DNA from: Planctomycetota bacterium
GTDB lineage: Bacteria > Planctomycetota > UBA1135 > GCA-002686595
Length of the DNA stretch: 64,000 bases
NCBI GenBank assembly: GCA_026692665.1
Contig: JAPLOF010000058.1
Span: 62,001 to 126,000, forward strand
Direction of reading: 5' to 3'
The notes under the pieces are model-generated. The model did no database searches and had not been told where the DNA came from. It saw only the letters and a list, made by a program, of their open reading frames with translations. Both the position numbers and the translations under genes were made by a program. This document shows, piece by piece, positions 1-7,883 of the stretch (the stretch's first letter is position 1; each line of letters starts with the position of its first letter).

Positions 1-747
1 CCCCGCCGCGAGGTCGAGCGCGTGCACGTGCCCGCCGGCGTGCACGAACGCCAGCCCGTCGCCCTGCAGGCGCTGCATGATGAAGCCCTCGCCGCCGAAG
101 AGGCCGACCCCGATGCGCTTCTGGAACGCGATGCCGATCTGCACGCCGTGCGCGGCGCACAGGAACGAGTCCTTCTGGCAGATCAGCTCGCCGCCCAGCG
201 CCGCGAGGTCCATGGGCAGGATCTTGCCCGGATAGGGCGCGCCGAACGCGACGCGCTCCTTGCCTCGACCGGAGCGGTTCTCGTAGACGGTCATGAACAG
301 GCTCTCGCCCGTCAGGAGTCGCTTGCCGGCGCCCATCAGCTTGCCGAGGAAGCCCTGGGCCGGACCGCCGGCCGCGCCGAACACGGTCTCCATGCCGATC
401 CCGCTCGTCATGAACATCATCGTCCCGGCCTCGGCGACCGCGCACTCGCCGGGGTCGAGCTCGACCTCGACGAACTGCATCTCGCTGCCATGGATCTCGA
501 AGTCGATGTCGTGCGCGCGGCGGCCGGGAGTCCGGGGCGGCGGCGGAGGAGTCGAGGCCCCGATGCCCAGCGACGCTGCGAAGCGCGGGACTTCCCGGAG
601 CGGCGCCCACTTCGGCATGCCCGGCCCCCAGCACAGGGTCGCGGCGTCCACGGTCTTCGTCTCGATCCGCGCGCGGATCTCGGTCTCGGTGATCGGCCCG
701 ACCTGGTGTCCGCCGATCGCCAGGTACCACTCGGCTCGTTCGCTCAT
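1..747 (-). CDS. AIM24/TIGR00266-family protein with N-terminal GYF_2 domain (3' end off window)
   Basis: Reading leftwards from an ATG at 747, the frame stays open for 249 codons to the window edge, so the C-terminus is missing. Residues 5-55 (WYLAIGGHQVGPIT, then WGPGMPKW) look like a GYF_2 domain, a small module often put in front of bacterial membrane-associated proteins. From about residue 78 the protein matches the AIM24/TIGR00266 beta-helix family: FVEVELDPGECAVAEAGTMM, then GESLFMTVYEN, PGKILPMDL and FGGEGFIMQRLQGDG. A Pro-rich linker joins the two parts. The function of bacterial AIM24 proteins is not settled; the yeast namesake is mitochondrial. It was missing from a simple ORF scan because its stop lies outside the window. 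The neighbouring DUF533-like gene is on the same strand. Confidence 0.88.
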   Translation of the reverse strand, partial: MSERAEWYLAIGGHQVGPITETEIRARIETKTVDAATLCWGPGMPKWAPLREVPRFAASLGIGASTPPPPPRTPGRRAHDIDFEIHGSEMQFVEVELDPGECAVAEAGTMMFMTSGIGMETVFGAAGGPAQGFLGKLMGAGKRLLTGESLFMTVYENRSGRGKERVAFGAPYPGKILPMDLAALGGELICQKDSFLCAAHGVQIGIAFQKRIGVGLFGGEGFIMQRLQGDGLAFVHAGGHVHALDLAAG

Positions 748-805
748 GTGTTTCGTCGCTCGTCGTGTCGGTGTCTGTCGGTGTCCGTCGGAATCGGTGT
801 GCGCG

Positions 806-1519
806 TCAGGCGGCCGCGATGCCGGCGCTCGTCTCGCGCTCGAGCCGCGCCGCGGAGGACGCGTCGAGGCCCAGGGCGCCGGCGAGACGCGCGAGCCAGG
901 CGCGTTCGGCCGCGCTGACACCCTCGTCGCAGCGCACGATTCCGAACGCCAGGCGGTACAGGTCCTCGCGCGCCCGCGGCTCGGGGATCCCGCCGGCGAG
1001 GCGCTCGATCGGCGTGGGGTTGCGCAGTTCCTCGCCGACGAGCGCGGAACCACCGGCTTCGCGCGCGATCCCGAGCAGGCGCCCGTACTCGGCCTCGCCC
1101 AACTCGCCGTCCGCGCGCGCGGCCGCGAGCAGCACGCCGACGAGCCGGCGGACGGGCTCGACCGGCGGACCGCCGGCGGACGACCCCCGGTCGGAACCCG
1201 TGCTCGCCGCGGCACCCGGCGGCAGCGGGGGCGGGGTGTTCGGCACGCTCGTCGACGGCGGAAGGGAGGGCACGACGGTCGTGCCCGCGACCACCGTCTG
1301 GCCCGGGAACGTGGTCGTCGCTCCCGCGGCGCCCGAGCCGGACTTCGTGCGGAAGATCTCGTACGCCGCCCAGCCCAGCGCGCCGGCCGTGAGGAGCGTC
1401 TTCGCGTTCCAGACGGAACCGGACGATCCGGAGAGGAAACGCGACAGCTTGTCGTGCTTCTTGGGCCGCGTGTCGATCACGCCACCGAGGAGCGAGGAGA
1501 GGAAGCGGGTGGGGTCCAT
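806..1519 (-). CDS. DUF533/TerB-like protein
   Basis: A 237-residue protein. The N-terminus (TRFLSSLLGGV) and a short hydrophobic segment near residues 43-56 (TLLTAGALGWAAYEIF) resemble YebE/DUF533 proteins. A Pro/Ser/Thr-rich low-complexity linker follows, then a C-terminal all-helical domain at about residues 120-235 with TerB-like features (LLAAARADGELGEAEYGRL and CDEGVSAAERAWL, the acidic loops of the TerB fold). DUF533 proteins are probably inner-membrane associated, and their role is unknown. It is transcribed in the same direction as the AIM24-type gene and is divergent from mqnA across a 104-bp gap. Confidence 0.75.
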   Translation of the reverse strand: MDPTRFLSSLLGGVIDTRPKKHDKLSRFLSGSSGSVWNAKTLLTAGALGWAAYEIFRTKSGSGAAGATTTFPGQTVVAGTTVVPSLPPSTSVPNTPPPLPPGAAASTGSDRGSSAGGPPVEPVRRLVGVLLAAARADGELGEAEYGRLLGIAREAGGSALVGEELRNPTPIERLAGGIPEPRAREDLYRLAFGIVRCDEGVSAAERAWLARLAGALGLDASSAARLERETSAGIAAA

Positions 1520-1623
1520 GGCGGGCGGTCTACGTCGGAAGCGGGCTCGGATTGTAGGAATCCGGCCAACTTCGCGGGCCAGCGGACCGGTCTTCGTCGC
1601 GCGATCTCCCGTACACTGCGCGG

Positions 1624-2445
1624 ATGCTCCGCGTCGGCAGCGTTCCCTACCTGGTGGGGCGGCCCCTGGACGAAGGTCTCGAGCGCGAGCCGGGCATCCG
1701 TCTCGAACGGCGCGTCCCGGCCGAGCTCGTCGCGCGCCTGCGCGCCGGCGATCTGGACGTCGCGCTGGTCAGCTCGATCGAGCTCTTCCGCGCGCCCGGC
1801 TACCGCTACCTCGACGGCCTGGCCGTCGCGGGCGAGGGTCACGTCGGCAGCGTCCAGGTCTTCCTGCGGAAATCGGTCGAGGACCTCGCTTCCGTGGCGC
1901 TCGACCCGTCGAGCCGCGCGGCGGCCACGCTCGTGCGCGTGCTCTTCGAGCGGAGACTCGGCGGGAACGCCGGGCTGCCGCGCACGAGCGTGCGCTGGAT
2001 CGAGGTCGCGCCCGGGGACGACCCGCGCGCCGCCGAAGCCGACGCGTGGCTCCGGATCGGCGACCCGGCGCTGCGCGAGCACCTCGCGAGCGGCTCGCCG
2101 CCGGTGTTCAACCCCTCGGCCGAGTGGACCGCGCGCACCGGCCTGCCCTTCGTCTTCGCGACCTGGATCGTGCGCGGCGGCGTCGAGTTCGCCCCCGGTC
2201 ACCTGGCCGCGTTCGCGCGCGCGCGCCAGCGCGGCCGGGAGCGCATCGACCTGCTCGCGAGCGAGGCGGCGCGCGCGTGGCGGCTCTCCGAGGCCGATTG
2301 CCAGCGCTACCTGCGCGAGGAGTGCCTCTACGAGCCGGGCGAGCGCATGCATGCCAGCCTGACGCGGCTGCGCGACGAGGCGGCCGCCATCGGCCTGGCG
2401 CGCGCCGACCTCTCCCCCGAACCGGTGAGCCTCGCGCATGTCTAG
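1624..2445 (+). CDS. mqnA: Chorismate dehydratase MqnA (futalosine menaquinone pathway)
   Basis: A 273-residue protein of the usual MqnA length. MqnA removes water from chorismate to give 3-[(1-carboxyvinyl)oxy]benzoate, the first step of the futalosine route to menaquinone, in the cytoplasm. The N-terminus LRVGSVPYLVGRPL matches the family opening (a (K/R)(I/V)GxxxYLNxxP-like stretch). LRAGDLDVALVSSIELF, then GSVQVFLRK and the VALDPSSRAAATLVRVL segment are the typical substrate-binding-protein-like lobes. The ATG at 1624 is the only start upstream of the first beta strand. The 3' end overlaps the next small gene by 8 bp, suggesting translational coupling. No other mqn gene is visible in the window. 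Confidence 0.87.
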   Translation: MLRVGSVPYLVGRPLDEGLEREPGIRLERRVPAELVARLRAGDLDVALVSSIELFRAPGYRYLDGLAVAGEGHVGSVQVFLRKSVEDLASVALDPSSRAAATLVRVLFERRLGGNAGLPRTSVRWIEVAPGDDPRAAEADAWLRIGDPALREHLASGSPPVFNPSAEWTARTGLPFVFATWIVRGGVEFAPGHLAAFARARQRGRERIDLLASEAARAWRLSEADCQRYLREECLYEPGERMHASLTRLRDEAAAIGLARADLSPEPVSLAHV

Positions 2446-2656
2446 GGTCCTCGATGTCGACCGCTGCCCGCACTGCCGGGGCGAGCTGGCGCGCCCGACG
2501 CCGCGCGTCTGTCCGCACTGCGCGGGCTCGATCCAGCAGCGCTACGTCACGAGCGGCTGCCTGACGTCGGCTCCGAAGCTCCTCCTCGTCGGCGTGGCGC
2601 TGTGGGGCGCGCTCGAGCTGGTCCGGAACGTCGCCGACGCGTTCGCGCCGCGCTGA
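2438..2656 (+). CDS. Small zinc-ribbon membrane protein
   Basis: A 72-residue protein whose start overlaps the end of mqnA by 8 bp. It has two CPHC motifs (CPHCRGEL and CPHCAGSI) that form one four-Cys zinc ribbon at residues 10-32. One hydrophobic segment follows at about residues 46-68 (APKLLLVGVALWGALELV). I do not recognise a family and infer only a small Zn-binding membrane protein. The overlap with mqnA makes cotranscription likely. Confidence 0.7.
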   Translation: MSRVLDVDRCPHCRGELARPTPRVCPHCAGSIQQRYVTSGCLTSAPKLLLVGVALWGALELVRNVADAFAPR

Positions 2657-2762
2657 ACCCGGACGATTCCGCGCCGTGGAGCGCTCGCGGTGGCGCGTTG
2701 CAATCGCCCGCGCCGTCCTCTAGACCTCAGGGAATCGGAATGGGCCGCGGAGAACGACACCG

Positions 2763-4631
2763 GTGAGGCACGTGGAAGCGTTGGACGAGTTGCACGGATC
2801 GGAGAGCGCCCCGGATGGCACGGCGACGCAAGCCACGCTGTTCGAAGCGAGCGGGAAGGACGCCGAGCCCGGGGCGAAGAAGTCCTCGGGCAAGAACTCG
2901 GGCAAGAAGAAGAAGGCCGCCGCCGCCGAGGACTCGGCCGACGCCCCGTCCGCGAACGAACCCGCGCCGGCCGCCGCGTCGGGCGGCGACGGACGGCGCA
3001 AGACCGCGGCCGAGATGGCCACGCGGCAGCGCGAGATCTCCGTCGCGGAGTTCTTCACGAAGAACCGCCACCTCCTGGGCTTCGACTCGCCGCTCAAGGC
3101 GCTGCTCACCGCGGTCAAGGAGGCCGTCGACAACTCGCTCGACGCCTGCGAGGAGGCCGGGATCCTGCCCGAGATCACCGTCGAGCTGACGATGACGGGC
3201 GAAGACCGCTTCCGCATGGCGGTCGAGGACAACGGACAGGGCATCGTCGCCGAGCAGGTCGGCAAGGTCTTCGGGAAGCTCCTCTACGGCAGCAAGTTCC
3301 ACAAGCTGTCGCAGTCGCGCGGCCAGCAGGGCATCGGCATCTCGGCCGCCGTCATGTACGGCCAGCTCACGACCGGCAAGCCGGCGCGCATCCTGTCGCG
3401 CACGGGCAAGCGCGCCGAGGCGCACGAGTTCTTCCTGTCCGTGGACACGGTGCAGAACAAGCCCGACATCCACGAGCGCTCGGTCACCGAGTGGGACAAG
3501 GACCACGGGACGCGCGTCGAGATCGAGATGGAGGCCCGCTACCAGAAGGGCCTGCGCTCCGTCGACATGTACTTGAAGCAGACGGCGATCGCGAACCCGC
3601 ACCTGACGCTGCACTACGTCGACCCGGGACAGGAACGCGTCACGTACGAGCGCAGCACGAAGGACCTGCCGCCGGCCGTCGAGGAGATCAAGCCGCACCC
3701 GCACGGCGTCGAGCTCGGCCGCCTGATCCAGATGCTCAACATGACGGCGTCGCGCACGGTCTCCGGCTTCATGCAGGAGGACTTCTCGCGCGTCGGCCCC
3801 AAGGTCGCGCTCGACATCTGCAAGGCCGCGAAGGTCTCGGAGAAGGCGCACCCGAGCCGCATCGCGCGCGAGGAGGCGGCCGCGCTGCACGCCGCGATCC
3901 AGAAGGCCAAGATCATGGCGCCCAGCACCGCCTGCATCGCGCCGATCGGCGAGGAGCTCGTGCTGCTCGGCCTGCGGAAGGAGATCGAGGCCGACTTCTA
4001 CTACGCCAACTCGCGCTCGCCGGCCGTCTACCGCGGCAACCCGTTCGTGATCGAGGTCGGCATCGCCTACGGCAAGCCGGGCGGCGTCGGGCTGGACGTG
4101 ACGGACGAAGGGCGCATCGTGAAGCGCGACAAGGAGAAGTCGACCGCCACCGTCGAGGACCTCGTGGGTGCCGCCGACGAGCCGATCCGCGTGCTGCGCT
4201 TCGCGAACCGCGTGCCGCTCCTGCACCAGCAGGCCGCCTGCGCCGTCACGAAGTGCGTGATCCAGACCGAGTGGCGCCGCTACGGCCTGCAGCAACCGAA
4301 GGGCGCCCTGCCGATCGGACCGATGGCGCTCTTCGTGCACATCGCCAGCGTGTGGGTGCCGTTCACGAGCGAGTCGAAGGAGGCCATCGCCGGCTATCCC
4401 GAGATCCAGCGCGAGATCAAGCTGGGCCTGCAGGAGTGCGGCCGGCGCCTCGGCACCTACATCCGCAAGGGCAAGCGCCTGCGCGCCGAGTACGAGAAGC
4501 GCGGCTACATCGAGAAGTACATCCCCCACATCGGGATCGCGCTGCAGGAGATCCTCGACCTGACCGACGTCGAGCGCGACGGCACCGTGAAGACGCTCGA
4601 CGACGTGCTGCAGAAGAGCCGGAAGTTCTAG
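2763..4631 (+). CDS. top6B: DNA topoisomerase VI subunit B
   Basis: A 622-residue ATPase subunit of topoisomerase VI, a type IIB enzyme that passes one duplex through another. The GHKL ATPase signatures are intact: N-box E120/N124/D127 (EAVDNSLDA), DNGQGI at 156-161, GKLLYGSKFH at 171-180 and GQQGIGIS from 188. The transducer contains VHIASVWVPFTSESKEAIA, as in archaeal Top6B. A GTG start at 2763 follows a GGAG ribosome site at 2749-2752; the next in-frame ATG (3015) lies inside the Lys/Ala-rich tail. That tail, about 90 residues, is not part of the archaeal enzyme. Subunit A lies 11 kb downstream on the same strand rather than adjacent. Topo VI is typical of archaea and plants and sporadic in bacteria. 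Confidence 0.95.
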   Translation: MRHVEALDELHGSESAPDGTATQATLFEASGKDAEPGAKKSSGKNSGKKKKAAAAEDSADAPSANEPAPAAASGGDGRRKTAAEMATRQREISVAEFFTKNRHLLGFDSPLKALLTAVKEAVDNSLDACEEAGILPEITVELTMTGEDRFRMAVEDNGQGIVAEQVGKVFGKLLYGSKFHKLSQSRGQQGIGISAAVMYGQLTTGKPARILSRTGKRAEAHEFFLSVDTVQNKPDIHERSVTEWDKDHGTRVEIEMEARYQKGLRSVDMYLKQTAIANPHLTLHYVDPGQERVTYERSTKDLPPAVEEIKPHPHGVELGRLIQMLNMTASRTVSGFMQEDFSRVGPKVALDICKAAKVSEKAHPSRIAREEAAALHAAIQKAKIMAPSTACIAPIGEELVLLGLRKEIEADFYYANSRSPAVYRGNPFVIEVGIAYGKPGGVGLDVTDEGRIVKRDKEKSTATVEDLVGAADEPIRVLRFANRVPLLHQQAACAVTKCVIQTEWRRYGLQQPKGALPIGPMALFVHIASVWVPFTSESKEAIAGYPEIQREIKLGLQECGRRLGTYIRKGKRLRAEYEKRGYIEKYIPHIGIALQEILDLTDVERDGTVKTLDDVLQKSRKF

Positions 4632-4698
4632 GCAACGGTTCGGACCTCGCTGGCGAGCCGGAGGGATCGCGTGGCCGGTCGCCGCGCTGGGCACGTCA

Positions 4699-4717
4699 CA
4701 TCGCCCGTTTGGCGATG
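4699..4717 (+). terminator. Hairpin in the gap after top6B
   Basis: CATCGCC and GGCGATG form a perfect 7-bp stem around a CGTTT loop. It lies about 70 bp after the top6B stop. There is no T-run, so termination is uncertain. The rest of the 4632-4929 gap shows no convincing gene; it holds the GGAGGGAGAGAGGA ribosome site just before the next start. Confidence 0.35.
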
Positions 4718-4929
4718 GCACCGCTCGTCGAATGCGGCGAGGCGGAGGGCTGTCCGGCAGCGGGTTGCGCATTCCCGGTCCGGGAGATGATCATCGGACG
4801 GACGGACGGCGCGCGCCGCAGCCTGTGAGGTCGCTCGACGACCAAGTGAGCCGGCTTCGACGGTTCCAGGCGGCGACTCGCTCCTCCGGGATGATCTCCA
4901 CGGAAGCGTGCGGAGGGAGAGAGGAACAC

Positions 4930-7665
4930 ATGCCTGGAGCCCTGTCTCGTCGGATCCGCCGGGTCGTCGGTTGGGTGGGCGCCTGCGCACTGCTCGCTCC
5001 CGCGGCGATTTCGCAGTGCTTGAGCTTCGAAGCGGTCCCCTATCGCCCTCTCGCGGTCCCTCACTCGATCGATGCCTCCATCCGCTGGGACGACGGCTCG
5101 GGACCCGCCACCTACCTCGGGATCTATGCCACCGACATCAACAGCAGCGCGATCCAGCGCTGGGACGGCCACAGCCTGACCACCGTCGGGGTCGGGGTGC
5201 GCGGGTCTGCCTTAGACTTTGCCGTGTTCGATTCGGGATCAGGTGACCAGCTCTATGTCGGCGGCGAACTCTACATCCAGGGTCAGAAGACCTTGGTCGC
5301 TCGCTGGACGGGTTCCCAGTGGGAGCCCATCGCGACGACGTGGTTCAATGGTTACCTCGTGTCCTTGCGCGTCCACGACGACGGCCATGGTCCCGCCCTG
5401 TTCGCCGGCGGCTCCTTCGCGGAAATCGGAGGCGTGTCGACGTGGGGAGTCGCGCGCTGGAATGGGACCGCGTGGTCTTCGCTCGGGACCGGTGCAGGGA
5501 GCGAGCTCGTCGCGCTCGAAGTGCACGACGAGGGATCCGGTCCTGCGCTTTTCCTCGCGGGCGACTTCAGGAACTCAGCGGGAAATCCACTCGCCAACGT
5601 CGTTCGCTGGGATGGCTCGGCGTTGACGGCGGTCGGAGGGGGATTGCCCACGGTTCCCCTCGTGCAGAGTCTGCGGAGTTTCAGCAGCGGCCAGCAATCG
5701 ACGCTGGTCGCCGTCGGCGCAGTTCCGAGCGGAAACCCAAATCGGGTGGTCGCGTGGAGCTGGGACAGTCAGGCGTGGACGGAGATGCCGTCCCCTGGGG
5801 GATCGTTCACCCTGCCGAGGACCTTGGCGGTGTCGGACGTGGGTTTCGGTCGACAACTCGTGGTTGGGGTGTACTCCCAACCATCTGGATTCGTGCGCCG
5901 ATTCACGGGCAACGACTGGGTTCAGGTCGGGGACGCCTTGATGGGCACGTGTGGTTACAGCGCACAGTCTCCGCCGTGGTTCTTGGGCGACATCGATTTC
6001 GGGGACGGGCCACGCTTGTCGGTTTCCGGCGGGATGACCGGGACAGGCGGAGGGGTGCACGGACTCGCGTTCACGCTCGCAGGCAACGCGTGGGTTCCTC
6101 CGGGTCGACCCGAGCGCGGGATCGATCCGCAGAACACGGTGACTGCCTTGGTCTCGTTCGACGACGGAACCGGTCCGGGGCTCGTAGCGGCCGGTCTCTG
6201 CTGGATCGATGGCCGGCTCGTGACGGGCGTGGCTCGCCGTCAGGGCGGTTCGTGGCAGGATTTCTCCATGCCGGGCGTCGCACCGACCGTCTACGGTCTT
6301 GCGGTCTGCGATCTCGGCACCGGCCCTCAACTCCATGCCGGGGTTGCACTTCACGGATACGCAGGGAGCTCGGGCGTCCTGCGCTGGTCGGGTTCTGCGT
6401 GGTCGGGCCTCGGGGAAGGGCTGAGCGAAGGGGGCGGGTACGCGCGTGCGCTTGTCGCTGGCGACCTGGGATCCGGTCGTCGGCTTTACGCCGGAGGCTC
6501 GTTCCTGCGCGCTGGCGGAATCCCGTCGCCGAACCTCGCAGCCTGGAACGGCGTTGCGTGGTCGGCCATGCCGCCTGGACCGACGGCTGGGGTCAATGGG
6601 ACCGTGCACGCGCTCGTGATCTACGACGACGGCTCGGGGGCGGCCCTCTATCTCGGAGGCGCCTTTACTGCGCAGACGGCCGGTGCGACGCTGTCGCGCA
6701 TCGCGCGCTGGAACGGCACGAGCTACAGCGCGCTCGGCAGCGGCATGAACGGCGACGTGTGGGCTCTGCGCGCGTTCGACGACGGGTCCGGCACGAAGCT
6801 CTATGCGGCCGGCGCGTTCACGACCGCGGGCGGAGTTCCGGTGCAGCGCGTCGCGCGCTTCGACGGCGCGACGTGGTCGCCCGTCGGCGCGGGCTTCGAC
6901 GCGCTCGTCACGTGCCTCGAGGTCTTCGACGACGGTTCGGGGCCCGCGCTCTACGCCGCCGGCGATTTCATGGCGAGCGGCGCGACGCCCGTCACGCACA
7001 TCGCGCGCTGGGACGGCAGCGCGTGGTCCGCGCTCGGCAACGGCGTCGGACCGGCGGTCTACGCGCTGGCTTCCCACGCGGAGTCTCCGGGGGAGCCGGC
7101 GCAGCTGTTCGTCGGCGGCAGCCTCCAGACGGCGGGCACGCTGGCGACCTCGAACCTCGCCGCGTGGCGCGGCTGCGGCGGAGCGATCGACCGCTTCTGC
7201 TTCGGCGACGGAACGTCGAGCCCGTGTCCGTGCGACAACTCTGGGCTCGCCGCGCGCGGCTGCGACAACTCGGCCGGCACCCGCGGCGCGCGCTTGAACG
7301 CGACGGGCACGACGGCTCCCGACACGATCGAGCTCTACGTCGCGGGCGAGACGCCCAACGGGGCGACGCTCGTCTTCCAGGGCGACGTCCTACTGTCGAG
7401 CCCGGTCCCGTTCGGCGACGGTCTGCGCTGCGTGGGCGGGAGCCTCCAGCGGCTCTACACCACGAACGCCGTGAACGGATCGCTCGCCGTTCCGAGCGCC
7501 GGGCAGGCCTCGATCTCGGCGCGCTCCGCCCAGCTCGGCGACCCGCTCGCTCCCGGCGCCGTGCGCGGATACCAAGCCTGGTACCGGGACGTGGACTCGG
7601 CCTTCTGCTCCCCGCCGTCTGGCGCGGGCTGGAATCTCTCGAACGCAGTCCGGGTCGCCTGGTGA
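4930..7665 (+). CDS. Secreted repeat (propeller-like) protein with Cys-rich C-terminal module
   Basis: An open frame exists from 4732, but the real start is the ATG at 4930, which follows a strong purine-rich ribosome site and opens a signal peptide (RRIRRVVGWVGACALLAPAAIS). The mature protein consists of repeats of about 45-50 residues with the pattern DDGSGPALYAGG, GG, VARWDG, W, LG. They suggest a beta-propeller or stacked beta blades. The last ~155 residues form the module shared with other proteins here: FCFGDGTSSPCPCDNSG, FGDGLRCVGGS and YQAWYRD. It is probably exported to the cell surface or beyond. The role is unknown. The first two thirds use less extreme codons than the last third. 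It is the first of four secreted-protein genes between the topo VI genes. Confidence 0.85.
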   Translation: MPGALSRRIRRVVGWVGACALLAPAAISQCLSFEAVPYRPLAVPHSIDASIRWDDGSGPATYLGIYATDINSSAIQRWDGHSLTTVGVGVRGSALDFAVFDSGSGDQLYVGGELYIQGQKTLVARWTGSQWEPIATTWFNGYLVSLRVHDDGHGPALFAGGSFAEIGGVSTWGVARWNGTAWSSLGTGAGSELVALEVHDEGSGPALFLAGDFRNSAGNPLANVVRWDGSALTAVGGGLPTVPLVQSLRSFSSGQQSTLVAVGAVPSGNPNRVVAWSWDSQAWTEMPSPGGSFTLPRTLAVSDVGFGRQLVVGVYSQPSGFVRRFTGNDWVQVGDALMGTCGYSAQSPPWFLGDIDFGDGPRLSVSGGMTGTGGGVHGLAFTLAGNAWVPPGRPERGIDPQNTVTALVSFDDGTGPGLVAAGLCWIDGRLVTGVARRQGGSWQDFSMPGVAPTVYGLAVCDLGTGPQLHAGVALHGYAGSSGVLRWSGSAWSGLGEGLSEGGGYARALVAGDLGSGRRLYAGGSFLRAGGIPSPNLAAWNGVAWSAMPPGPTAGVNGTVHALVIYDDGSGAALYLGGAFTAQTAGATLSRIARWNGTSYSALGSGMNGDVWALRAFDDGSGTKLYAAGAFTTAGGVPVQRVARFDGATWSPVGAGFDALVTCLEVFDDGSGPALYAAGDFMASGATPVTHIARWDGSAWSALGNGVGPAVYALASHAESPGEPAQLFVGGSLQTAGTLATSNLAAWRGCGGAIDRFCFGDGTSSPCPCDNSGLAARGCDNSAGTRGARLNATGTTAPDTIELYVAGETPNGATLVFQGDVLLSSPVPFGDGLRCVGGSLQRLYTTNAVNGSLAVPSAGQASISARSAQLGDPLAPGAVRGYQAWYRDVDSAFCSPPSGAGWNLSNAVRVAW

Positions 7666-7670
7666 ACCCC

Positions 7671-7690
7671 CGGAGGGGGACTCCCCTCCG
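7671..7690 (+). terminator. Hairpin terminator after the propeller gene
   Basis: CGGAGGGG and CCCCTCCG form a perfect 8-bp stem with a GACT loop, starting 6 bp after the stop codon at 7665. No T-run follows. Confidence 0.5.
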
Positions 7691-7768
7691 AGCCGGGGAA
7701 CCCGGAAGGGGCCGGTTACGTCAATTTATGTGAATCCGACGCTCATTCCGCCTTGACGGATGGGTGCG

Positions 7769-7843
7769 GGTCACGGACTCTTCAGGAGAGAGTCCTCCTC
7801 GGCGTCCCGCGTTTGGGACGACGTTTCCCTCGTATCCGTGACC
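7769..7843 (+). ncRNA. Candidate structured leader RNA (three-way junction)
   Basis: GGTCACG (7769-7775) pairs with CGTGACC (7837-7843). Inside lie two perfect hairpins: GGACTCT/AGAGTCC (7775-7781 with 7789-7795, loop TCAGGAG) and CGTCCC/GGGACG (7803-7808 with 7815-7820, loop GCGTTT). The element ends 40 nt before the ATG at 7884. The outer stem and the first hairpin share one base, so they would compete slightly. It does not match any riboswitch I know. It could be a leader controlling the secreted-protein genes or a processing site. Confidence 0.4.
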
Positions 7844-7883
7844 CCCGGCGCGTCCGGTGGCGCGGCACCTCACCTCAGGAACC

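Noticed and set aside
22..2362. Plus-strand frames of 298 and 689 codons over the AIM24, DUF533 and mqnA genes
   Set aside because: They are Arg/Pro-rich shadows; the minus-strand AIM24 and DUF533 proteins and MqnA in another frame have recognisable motifs.
7769..7843. A tRNA gene
   Set aside because: The 75-nt length and 7-bp closing stem are suggestive, but there is no T arm, no TTC loop and no plausible anticodon arm.
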